In this document: positions 1 through 4,797 of the stretch, one piece after another
Numbering within the stretch: position 1 is the first letter of the stretch
Layout: each line of letters begins with the position of its first letter
Assembly (NCBI GenBank): GCA_947584775.1
Contig: CANPWT010000056.1
Coordinates: 1-6,140 of the forward strand
From: an uncultured Clostridia bacterium
GTDB taxonomy: Bacteria > Bacillota > Clostridia > Christensenellales > UBA1242
DNA: 6,140 bases
Direction: 5' to 3'
Position numbers and translations under genes: made by a program
The notes under the pieces: generated by a model
What the model saw: only the letters and a program-made list of their open reading frames with translations
Told to the model about the DNA's origin: nothing
The model's database searches: none

Positions 1-1095
1 TGTTTGTGCGGCGCGCCTGATAGTCAAACGCGGTGCTTATGCTGCTGACTTCTGTGTATCTGTTCATGCTTGGAATATAAATTTCAATATCCCAAGTTTG
101 TGCCATACCGTGCGCGTAATCGCCGCCTGCAAGTTGAACAAGACGATAGTGAAGCCCAAGTTTTTGCACGATGCGTTCAGCCTTACCTAAAAGTTCGTTC
201 CAAGCCCTGTCGTTATCTTCTGGCAAAACGTATTCCACCATTTCCACTTTGTTGAATTGGTGGCCGCGTATCATGCCTTTTTCTTCCGGCCGATTGCTGC
301 CAGCCTCAATGCGAAAACATGGAGTGTAAGCAAAATATTTTTTCGGCAGTTCTGCTTCGTTTAAAACTTCGCCTTTGTGTAAATTTACAAGTGCAGTTTC
401 TGCTGTTGGCAATAGAAAATTATTTGGCAAAAATCTTTTGTCTATAAAATAATCCTCATTTGCAAATTTAGGGAATTGACCTGCGCCAAAACCGCAATCG
501 TATTTTAAAATGTGTGGCAAAAGTTTAAATTCGAAGCCATCGGCAAGATGTTCGTTTATGCAAAATTCAAAATTGCCCATTCAAGTCTTGCGCCAAGCCC
601 TGTGTAAATCCAATTACCTTCGCCTGCAATTTTGGTTGCACGTTCGTAGTCTATAAGCCCCAAATTTTTGCAAAGTTCAATGTGTGTTTTTGGCTTAAAA
701 TTAAAGGTGGGTTTTTGTTTATATTCCTTTAAAACTATGTTGTTTTCCTTTCCGCCGGCAGGAGTGTTTTCAGTTACAATGTTTGGCAGCGCATAATAAA
801 TTTTATTAAAATTTTCCATTGTTTCGTTATATTCTTTTGTAAGTTCAGCCGCTTTGCGCGTGTTTTCTCTCAATTTTTCTTGCAAAGTGGTAGTGTCTTG
901 CCCGTTACGCTTTGCAATTTCAAATTCTTTCGCGCCTTTATTTTTTTGTGCAAGCAAGGTTTCTTCCGCTTGCTTTATTTTTGTTGCTTTATCGTAAAGC
1001 GCAAGCATTTCGTCTAAATCCACTTCATACTCACGCTTTAAAAAGCATCCTTTGTAATAATCTTTTCTATTTTTAATATCTTTTATATCTAACAT
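1..1095 (-). CDS. serS: Seryl-tRNA synthetase, frameshifted and cut by the window edge
   Basis: Class II aminoacyl-tRNA synthetase that charges tRNA-Ser with serine in the cytoplasm. ATG at 1095 follows GGAG with a 6-nt gap. Residues 1-10 (MLDIKDIKNR) are the usual SerRS start, and about 30-105 form the charged coiled-coil arm that grips tRNA-Ser. The first frame runs to a TAA at 558-556 just after LEWAILNF. The rest of the enzyme continues in another frame from 562 down to 2: CINEHLADG, then TAETALVNLH (T231/E233, serine site), motif 2 FRIE (R262/E264), GMIRGHQFNKVEM, and EVSSISTAFDYQARR at the edge. Restoring one T in the run 565-562 joins the halves as 365 residues. About 60 C-terminal residues, including motif 3, lie outside. 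The downstream half is well conserved with no further stops, so either a one-base sequencing/assembly error or a very recent mutation is likely. The gene sits downstream of a T-box leader. Identity is near certain; integrity is not. Confidence 0.95.
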
Positions 1096-1136
1096 TTTAA
1101 TCTCCTTTTTATTTTGTTTTAAGTTGTAGTTTATAT

Positions 1137-1163
1137 AAAAAAACCTTATCCCTTACGGGACAA
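1137..1163 (-). terminator. Second terminator-like hairpin between T-box and serS
   Basis: On the minus strand TTGTCCC (1163-1157) and GGGATAA (1152-1146) pair over 7 bp, including one G-U pair, around a GTAA tetraloop of the GNRA type. GG and then seven Ts (1143-1137) follow. It lies about 40 nt after the T-box terminator and about 40 nt before the serS start. It looks like a second, weaker intrinsic terminator or attenuator. It could instead be an mRNA-stabilising hairpin or the remnant of a duplicated leader. Confidence 0.5.
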
Positions 1164-1198
1164 CCTTAAATAAGCAATAAACAGAAGATAAAATTTCA

Positions 1199-1423
1199 TA
1201 AAAAAACCTCCAAAAATTTCTTTTTAGAGGTGAATATTTATCCACGGTGCCACTCTAATTGGGCAAAGCCCCACTCATTATCTGCATTTTTTTGTTGTGC
1301 AGCGCAACCCAACTTTCGTTAGAGCCTCCAAGGTGGAAATAGTAATTGTTTTCATTTGCTTTCACCAACCGCAAACTCTCTAGATCAACTTTTACTAACA
1401 GTCTTTTCATCGGCTATAAAACT
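1199..1423 (-). promoter_or_regulatory. T-box riboswitch leader of serS (tRNA-Ser sensing)
   Basis: A cis-acting leader that binds uncharged tRNA and prevents termination. The T-box core AGAGTGGCACCGTGG lies at 1256-1242. The antiterminator is fully readable: TTAGAG (1258-1253) pairs with CTCTAA (1229-1224), the bulge is TGGCACC (1252-1246), and GTGGATA (1245-1239) faces TATTCAC (1236-1230). Bulge UGGC would pair with a tRNA 3' end GCCA, which fits the G discriminator of bacterial tRNA-Ser. Upstream, Stem I landmarks are visible: AGAGAG, GCGGTTGGTGAAAGC, and a base helix AGCC/GGCT. The likely specifier is TCC at 1337-1335, followed by ACC, a serine codon that agrees with the downstream gene. 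The specifier register is assigned by eye and is less certain than the antiterminator. The transcript probably starts near 1423. Confidence 0.93.
1200..1230 (-). terminator. T-box-controlled intrinsic terminator of serS
   Basis: On the minus strand CCTCTAAAAA (1230-1221), loop GAAA (1220-1217) and TTTTTGGAGG (1216-1207) form a 10-bp hairpin with one G-U pair, followed by seven Ts (1206-1200). The first arm contains CTCTAA (1229-1224), which is also the 3' arm of the T-box antiterminator, so the two structures exclude each other. This is the off state when tRNA-Ser is charged. Confidence 0.92.
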
Positions 1424-1429
1424 TTTTTC

Positions 1430-1457
1430 ATTATATCACATTAAAATAAAAAATCAA
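1430..1457 (-). promoter_or_regulatory. Extended -10 promoter of the T-box/serS unit
   Basis: The minus strand reads TTGATT (1457-1452), a 16-bp spacer, and TATAAT (1435-1430), with TGA directly before the -10 as an extended -10 element. Transcription should start about 7 nt downstream, near 1423, just before Stem I of the T-box. Position and match quality make this the main serS promoter. Confidence 0.8.
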
Positions 1458-1691
1458 TATGTTTGGACGAAGTTTTAAAAAAAATTTAATAAAATTAGTG
1501 GGACAAGCCTATGTAGTGAATTAAAATGATAAAGTGTCAATTTTAAACAAAAAATTAAAAATTAATAAAAAAACAATAAAAAATAACTAAAAAAGTGGTT
1601 TTTTTGATGTAATTTATAAAAATTTTAAGGGTTGTGGCTATTATAAATTTTTTTGTGCTAAATCATTTTTAATTAATATGAAATTATGTTG
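1458..1691. other. AT-rich intergenic stretch between bile salt hydrolase and serS
   Basis: No coding region is supported here. It holds A/T-only structures that might end the hydrolase transcript. One is a 9-bp inverted repeat, AATTTATAA at 1611-1619 and TTATAAATT at 1641-1649. The other is an all-A/T hairpin of six A-T pairs around a GTGG/CCAC loop near 1590-1607, followed on the minus strand by several T runs. Neither is strong enough to call as a terminator. A minus-strand TTGACA at 1540-1535 resembles a -35 box, but its only plausible -10 (TACATA, 1515-1510) is 19 bp away. Confidence 0.5.
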
Positions 1692-2663
1692 TTAATTTTG
1701 AATAGTGAAACTATCTTGTTTTAAAAGAGGGTAAGATTTTAATGATTTGTCGTTTAAATTTTCCTTATTCATATCCACGCCAACAATTTGGCTGTTAAGA
1801 TAAGTGGTGTAATAATAAATCCCTTTGGTTGTGTTGCAGCAAGAGGAATAAATTGTATATTCATATCCTTTTTCAACTTTGCAGCAGCCCTTTTGCTGTT
1901 CAACCGAGCGCAAAATATGGAAAAATTGATTAACATTTTCAACTTCATTTTCCCCCACAAGTGAATTTAATTTTGTAAAAGAAGCCTTAACAAATCTCGA
2001 AGCGGAAGATAAATCCCCCGGCAAACCTATTCCACCCATACCACGGCTGTATATTGACGGTGAATAATTTTTTGAAAACCTATTAAGCGGCTCTTCACAA
2101 GAAACATTTGCATAATTTGCCAAATTGGTTAGATGAAAATCAAATGTGGGGTTGTTTGTTAAAACGCCAATTGGGTTAGCATAAATTTTTACACCTGAAT
2201 TTAGTGGTTCAACAACAATGCTTTCTTTTTTGTCGCTAATAAGCCAATGAAGTGGGGAGTGGGGCAAACTTGCGCTAAAATTTTCATCATAAATGTTTAT
2301 GTTGGCGAGCATAAGTTTTGCTTCGGCAACCGATTTGCAACTGCAAAGAATGTAAGGAATAAATTCAAAGGGTGCAACATTATTTTTGCTTTTATTAAAT
2401 TTTGGGTAAACAGCGTTGCCTGGGAAATTTAAACCTGCAATGCTTAATCCTTTTTCGTTGGTTGCGTCATAATAAAGCGGGTAATTTTCTTGAACAAAGG
2501 CCATGCCTATCATTGCGTAATGCTTGTTGTTTTCCCCCATGCGCCTAAATTTAAATGGGTAGTTGCGTGGGGTGATTGTAACGGTTTCGTTATAAGAAAA
2601 TTCGTAATCTAAATTTCTGCCAAAATAATGATTTTTTGCTAAAAAACTAACTGCGGTGCACAT
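1692..2663 (-). CDS. bsh: Choloylglycine hydrolase family enzyme, probable bile salt hydrolase
   Basis: A 323-residue cytoplasmic N-terminal-nucleophile hydrolase. The family cleaves the amide of glycine- or taurine-conjugated bile salts, and relatives cleave penicillin V or acyl-homoserine lactones. The start must be ATG 2663: it follows AGGAGG and makes Cys2 (MCTAVSF) the N-terminal catalytic residue after Met removal. The frame is open further upstream, but that would bury the cysteine. All expected catalytic residues are present: Cys2, Arg16, Asp19, Asn79 (GLNF), Asn171 (LTNNPTFD) and Arg223 (SASRF). SPLHWLI near 136-142, GIGLPGDLSSASRF near 211-224, and YSSCCNTTKGIYYYTTY near 272-288 resemble gut Gram-positive bile salt hydrolases more than penicillin V acylases. 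There is no signal peptide or membrane segment. Length matches the family (about 315-330). It has its own promoter and no obvious operon partner. Substrate preference is inferred from overall likeness only. Confidence 0.93.
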   Translation of the reverse strand: MCTAVSFLAKNHYFGRNLDYEFSYNETVTITPRNYPFKFRRMGENNKHYAMIGMAFVQENYPLYYDATNEKGLSIAGLNFPGNAVYPKFNKSKNNVAPFEFIPYILCSCKSVAEAKLMLANINIYDENFSASLPHSPLHWLISDKKESIVVEPLNSGVKIYANPIGVLTNNPTFDFHLTNLANYANVSCEEPLNRFSKNYSPSIYSRGMGGIGLPGDLSSASRFVKASFTKLNSLVGENEVENVNQFFHILRSVEQQKGCCKVEKGYEYTIYSSCCNTTKGIYYYTTYLNSQIVGVDMNKENLNDKSLKSYPLLKQDSFTIQN

Positions 2664-2667
2664 ATTT

Positions 2668-2673
2668 CCTCCT
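2668..2673 (-). promoter_or_regulatory. Strong ribosome binding site of the bile salt hydrolase
   Basis: AGGAGG with a 4-nt gap (AAAT) to ATG at 2663. It fixes the start at the codon before the catalytic cysteine rather than the upstream extension of the frame. It overlaps the predicted transcription start, so it would sit at the very 5' end of the mRNA. Confidence 0.85.
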
Positions 2674-2679
2674 AAAACA

Positions 2680-2707
2680 ATTATAACACAACAACCCGCC
2701 AAATCAA
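2680..2707 (-). promoter_or_regulatory. Extended -10 promoter of the bile salt hydrolase gene
   Basis: The minus strand reads TTGATT (2707-2702), a 16-bp spacer, and TATAAT (2685-2680), preceded by TGT as an extended -10. The predicted start near 2673 leaves a leader of only about 10 nt that begins with the Shine-Dalgarno. The hexamers and spacing match the serS promoter. Confidence 0.78.
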
Positions 2708-2737
2708 AAATAATTTAGTTTAAACCTTAAAATTTAT

Positions 2738-2765
2738 AAAAAAAAGCAGCCTTGCCGTCGCTTTT
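2738..2765 (-). terminator. Terminator-like hairpin upstream of the bile salt hydrolase promoter
   Basis: On the minus strand AAAAGC (2765-2760) pairs with GCTTTT (2747-2742), with a further G-U and C-G pair around an A/C mismatch. Eight Ts run from 2745 to 2738, four of them in the stem. The stem is modest. It lies about 55 bp after a candidate promoter (2795-2822), so it could end a very short transcript or act as an attenuator. Confidence 0.4.
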
Positions 2766-2794
2766 AAATTGATAAATGTCAATACCCAAAATAA

Positions 2795-2822
2795 AATATA
2801 TCATTTCAAATAAAAAAATCAA
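2795..2822 (-). promoter_or_regulatory. Candidate extended -10 promoter overlapping the amidohydrolase terminator
   Basis: The minus strand reads TTGATT (2822-2817), a 16-bp spacer, and TATATT (2800-2795), with TGA directly before it. The -35 box lies in the last stem bases and U-tract of the preceding terminator. It has the same hexamer and spacing as the serS and hydrolase promoters, but A/T richness makes chance matches easier here. The expected start is near 2788. Confidence 0.42.
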
Positions 2823-2836
2823 TCATTGTGATTGAT
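2812..2836 (-). terminator. Intrinsic terminator of the amidohydrolase gene
   Basis: On the minus strand ATCAATCA (2836-2829), loop CAA (2828-2826) and TGATTGAT (2825-2818) form a perfect 8-bp stem, followed by six Ts (2817-2812). It starts about 24 nt after the amidohydrolase stop. The T-rich tail is on the minus-strand side, so it mainly serves that gene. Confidence 0.85.
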
Positions 2837-2859
2837 GTTTTTGGTGGAACATAAGTCGT

Positions 2860-3957
2860 CTAAGTTGCTTTTATTTTGTTTTGGTAGATTATGTTGGAAT
2901 CCATAATAATTTGTTCAATTTCTAAAGATTTGTTTAAAATTAAAATTTTGCATTGCTCGCCTTCACAAATTTTGCCACAATTTTCCCCTAACAATTTGCC
3001 AGGGTTGGTTGTTACAAAAGGCAAAACATCTTCAAATTTTAAACCCTGTTTTACCAATTGTTGGATTGTGTTTAACAAAGATGTTGGATATTCTTTACCA
3101 GAAAGGCCTTGCTCCATAACTCCAATTCCCAAATCGGAAGAAATTGAAATTTTGGCCATGTCAATTTTGCGCTGTTTTATTGCGTTAACCAACGGATCTA
3201 ATCTTTTGTCATACTCCCCGCTTATTGCAGTGTAATCTATATAGCAACCTTTTGCGGCATATTCCAATATGCGATTATAATATTTTTTTGCGTGGGTTAA
3301 TTTAAATAACGAATAAGGCACATTTGTTTCTTTAACAATTTTATCTATCCAACCCAAATTATCTAACTTGCCCGAGTCAATCTCTTGCCAAGAAACTTTT
3401 TCACCGCGCGCAAAAGGATTGTCTAAATGAATATGGACTTGTACTGTTTTGCCGCTTTTCTTACCTGCTTCATATGTAGAAATTGAATCTTGAAGTAACT
3501 TTTCATAACTTAAATTTGGTTTTGGGCGTTGTGGTTGAAATAGTGCAGTTTTAATGCCAATTACATTTTGATTGTTTAAAATGTATTCAGAGGTGTTTTC
3601 AACATAATTTTTAGAGCCAGCCAAACAATATGCATCAATCTTATATTCTTTTTTTAATCGCTTGGCAATTTCTATAATTTTGTCCACATATTTTGGCTCG
3701 CTTTCATTTGATAAAACGCAAACCAAACTGCCAACACCGGCGCAAATTATTCCTTCCGCGTCCCAATAATTGCCTAAAAGATGTTCATGCCCATCAACAA
3801 ACATGGGGCAGACAATTTTTCCCGTGCAATCTATAATTTCATAATTTTCGTCTTTTATTTTGCCAATTTTTAAAATTTTTCCATTTTCAACTAAAACATC
3901 TTTAATGCCTAAATTTTTAGGAGTGTAAACATTGGCATTTTTTAATAAAATTTTCAT
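2860..3957 (-). CDS. Amidohydrolase-superfamily metalloenzyme, isoaspartyl dipeptidase (IadA/M38)-like
   Basis: A 365-residue binuclear metal hydrolase. IadA cleaves beta-aspartyl (isoAsp) dipeptides left by damaged-protein turnover. The small N-terminal beta domain runs over residues 1-50 (VLVENGKI), followed by a TIM barrel. Likely metal ligands are H57 and H59 in DGHEH, bridging K136 in VIGIK, H175 or H177 in QVHIHLDN, H222 in KLTHAK, and D275 in SISSD. These follow the IadA order and spacing. FVTTNPGKLL near 314-323 is the usual C-terminal signature. ATG 3957 is chosen because GGGAG lies 4 nt upstream and the beta domain starts directly after it. The frame stays open to a TTG at 4020 but has no ribosome site there. 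Compared with remembered E. coli IadA, Tyr137 appears absent (GSKN instead of GAYH) and Glu77 appears to be D66, so the substrate may differ. No signal peptide. It lies downstream of ssrA without a clear terminator between them and ends at its own terminator. Confidence 0.85.
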   Translation of the reverse strand: MKILLKNANVYTPKNLGIKDVLVENGKILKIGKIKDENYEIIDCTGKIVCPMFVDGHEHLLGNYWDAEGIICAGVGSLVCVLSNESEPKYVDKIIEIAKRLKKEYKIDAYCLAGSKNYVENTSEYILNNQNVIGIKTALFQPQRPKPNLSYEKLLQDSISTYEAGKKSGKTVQVHIHLDNPFARGEKVSWQEIDSGKLDNLGWIDKIVKETNVPYSLFKLTHAKKYYNRILEYAAKGCYIDYTAISGEYDKRLDPLVNAIKQRKIDMAKISISSDLGIGVMEQGLSGKEYPTSLLNTIQQLVKQGLKFEDVLPFVTTNPGKLLGENCGKICEGEQCKILILNKSLEIEQIIMDSNIIYQNKIKAT

Positions 3958-3961
3958 TTTT

Positions 3962-3967
3962 CTCCCT
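3962..3967 (-). promoter_or_regulatory. Ribosome binding site that sets the amidohydrolase start
   Basis: AGGGAG on the minus strand, with AAAA between it and ATG 3957. It is the only good Shine-Dalgarno near the 5' end of this frame and argues against the longer TTG-initiated form. Confidence 0.75.
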
Positions 3968-4022
3968 AATGTTTTATTTTGTTTAAATTTTATGCCTAAA
4001 ATGTGCCTAAATTTCGGCAAAT

Positions 4023-4034
4023 GCTATATATAGC
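4023..4034. repeat. Perfect 12-bp palindrome between ssrA and the amidohydrolase gene
   Basis: GCTATATATAGC is self-complementary. It lies about 66 bp upstream of the amidohydrolase start and 46 bp after the tmRNA end. On the minus strand a short direct repeat, TTTAGGCA twice at 11-bp spacing, follows nearer the gene. The palindrome could be an operator or the -10 part (TATATA) of a promoter whose -35 I cannot identify. Such AT palindromes also occur by chance in AT-rich DNA. Confidence 0.35.
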
Positions 4035-4079
4035 GCAAATATTAATAGATAATTCACAATATATAGTAATTAATATAAT

Positions 4080-4429
4080 TGGTGGAGATGAGGGGAGTTG
4101 CACCCCTGTCCTAACAAAGGGAGTAATTATACACTACATACTTAGTCAATGACTAAATTTGCCAAACTAAATTAACATTGACACTTCAATTTGGCTAGCC
4201 TATTTGTACGCTTTTAAATGCTAGGCGAAATTTAAAAGTGTTGCCCGATATTCGACGCCAGAAAATAATGTATCGGTACCATTAAACTGACGGCTACGCA
4301 TTAAGCAGCGTAAGCAAGTTTATTGTTATTTGCGTTTATTGAGTTCGTGCAAGCGAACACATGTTTAGCGAGATGTCGCTCGGTATGCGTATAATTAAAC
4401 ACTTTGCTAGTCGAAACTATTTCATCCCC
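4080..4429 (-). ncRNA. ssrA: Transfer-messenger RNA (tmRNA)
   Basis: A 350-nt one-piece tmRNA that, with SmpB, rescues stalled ribosomes and tags the unfinished protein. The tRNA-like ends are clear. GGGGATG (4429-4423) pairs with CATCTCC (4090-4084), with a G-U at the third pair as needed for alanyl-tRNA synthetase. Then come discriminator A and an encoded CCA (4082-4080). The T-arm is AGGGG (4107-4103), loop TGCAACT (4102-4096), CCCCT (4095-4091). The D-region contains TTTCGAC. Long helix P2 is visible as TAGCAAAG/CTTTGTTA and TAATTATAC/GTATAATTA. The tag frame lies at 4333-4301, followed by a hairpin around its stop codon and further structured sequence where the pseudoknots are expected. 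An oddity: the T-loop has G at the normally invariant U55 position. A promoter about 140 bp upstream serves it, so a 5' leader must be removed. Confidence 0.96.
4301..4333 (-). other. tmRNA tag reading frame
   Basis: The resume codon GCA at 4333 starts the tag ANNNKLAYAA, ended by TAA at 4303-4301. The sequence before it (AATAAAC) is the usual A-rich context. The stop codon falls in the loop of a hairpin (TTACGC/GCGTAG), as in other tmRNAs. The tag ends AYAA rather than the common ALAA, but keeps the two terminal alanines recognised by ClpXP-type proteases. Confidence 0.85.
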
Positions 4430-4567
4430 ATGTTGCAGGCAGCGCCTTTTAGGCTTAATAAAATTGTAAATGTTGCCTTATATTCTTGGCTTTACTTTAA
4501 AGCATAATGTTAACACATTAAATGTTAATTTACAAAATTTTGCTTGTTTTACGGCTTGCCTTTGCTT
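4430..4567 (-). other. Long transcribed 5' leader of pre-tmRNA
   Basis: About 138 nt lie between the predicted start near 4567 and the mature 5' end at 4429. There is no convincing reading frame with a ribosome site. Three simple hairpins can be drawn on the minus strand. One is TTAACA/TGTTAA at 4528-4510. One is GTAAAGCC paired with GGC and TTTAC, with a bulge, at 4495-4466. One is AGGC/GCCT at 4447-4437, close to the expected RNase P cut. The function beyond processing is unknown. Confidence 0.5.
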
Positions 4568-4574
4568 AAATATT

Positions 4575-4602
4575 ATTATAGCATAATATTAAAAATTTTC
4601 AA
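4575..4602 (-). promoter_or_regulatory. Extended -10 promoter of ssrA
   Basis: The minus strand reads TTGAAA (4602-4597), a 16-bp spacer, and TATAAT (4580-4575), with TGC directly before the -10. Phased A/T tracts directly upstream of the -35 could act as an UP element. It is the best promoter upstream of the tmRNA; nothing comparable is seen closer to 4429. Confidence 0.78.
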
Positions 4603-4682
4603 TAATTTTTATAAATTTTTAAAATTTTATTAAATTTTTACAATTTTTTTTGTAAATTTTTACAATTTTTTTAATTTTTTTT
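4596..4682. repeat. Helically phased T-tract block (probable curved DNA) with a 20-bp direct repeat
   Basis: T-tracts of 4-8 bases begin at 4596, 4606, 4616, 4625, 4635, 4644, 4657, 4666 and 4675, so most are 9-10 bp apart, close to one helical turn. This arrangement is the textbook signature of intrinsically bent DNA. Inside it a perfect 20-bp repeat, TAAATTTTTACAATTTTTTT, occurs at 4631-4650 and 4653-4672, a 22-bp period or two turns. The block lies between the divergent ssrA and pyk promoters and abuts the ssrA -35 box. Confidence 0.75.
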
Positions 4683-4772
4683 AAAATAACGGAAAAATTT
4701 TTGCGGCGAATAAATAATTGTTTGCTTAAATTTTTTAAGATAAAAATCCTTTTCTTTTTTTTATTGGTTTGA

Positions 4773-4778
4773 TATAAT
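4773..4778 (+). promoter_or_regulatory. Extended -10 promoter of pyk
   Basis: TATAAT is preceded directly by TGA, making an extended -10. No good -35 is seen, because the expected position falls in a T-rich run near 4751-4757, as is common for extended -10 promoters. Initiation near 4785 would leave a leader of about 13 nt containing GTGGGG as a weak ribosome site before ATG 4798. Confidence 0.7.
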
Positions 4779-4797
4779 TTAAAAAAGTGGGGTAAGT

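Noticed and set aside
70..255. Plus-strand open frame inside serS
   Set aside because: Antisense of well-conserved SerRS sequence (AERIVQKLGLHY, TWDIEIYIP).
556..570. Programmed -1 ribosomal frameshift in serS
   Set aside because: The site (AAT TTT GCA TAA) is not a standard X XXY YYZ slippery heptamer, no stimulatory structure is obvious, and SerRS is not known to use recoding. A missing T in a homopolymer explains it more simply.
1510..1540. Second upstream serS promoter with TTGACA
   Set aside because: The best -10 (TACATA) is 19 bp away and lacks TGn, unlike every other promoter in the window.
1587..1610. Terminator for the bile salt hydrolase
   Set aside because: The hairpin is six A-T pairs with a four-base loop, too weak to call in DNA this AT-rich, though T runs follow on the minus strand.
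2664..2702. Longer N-terminus of the bile salt hydrolase
   Set aside because: It would place residues before the catalytic N-terminal cysteine and overlap the promoter and ribosome site.
2247..3235. Plus-strand open frames inside the hydrolase and amidohydrolase genes
   Set aside because: Antisense shadows of conserved coding sequence, with no promoters or ribosome sites.
3958..4020. Longer N-terminus of the amidohydrolase from TTG at 4020
   Set aside because: There is no ribosome site at the TTG; GGGAG lies just before ATG 3957, where the family's beta domain begins.
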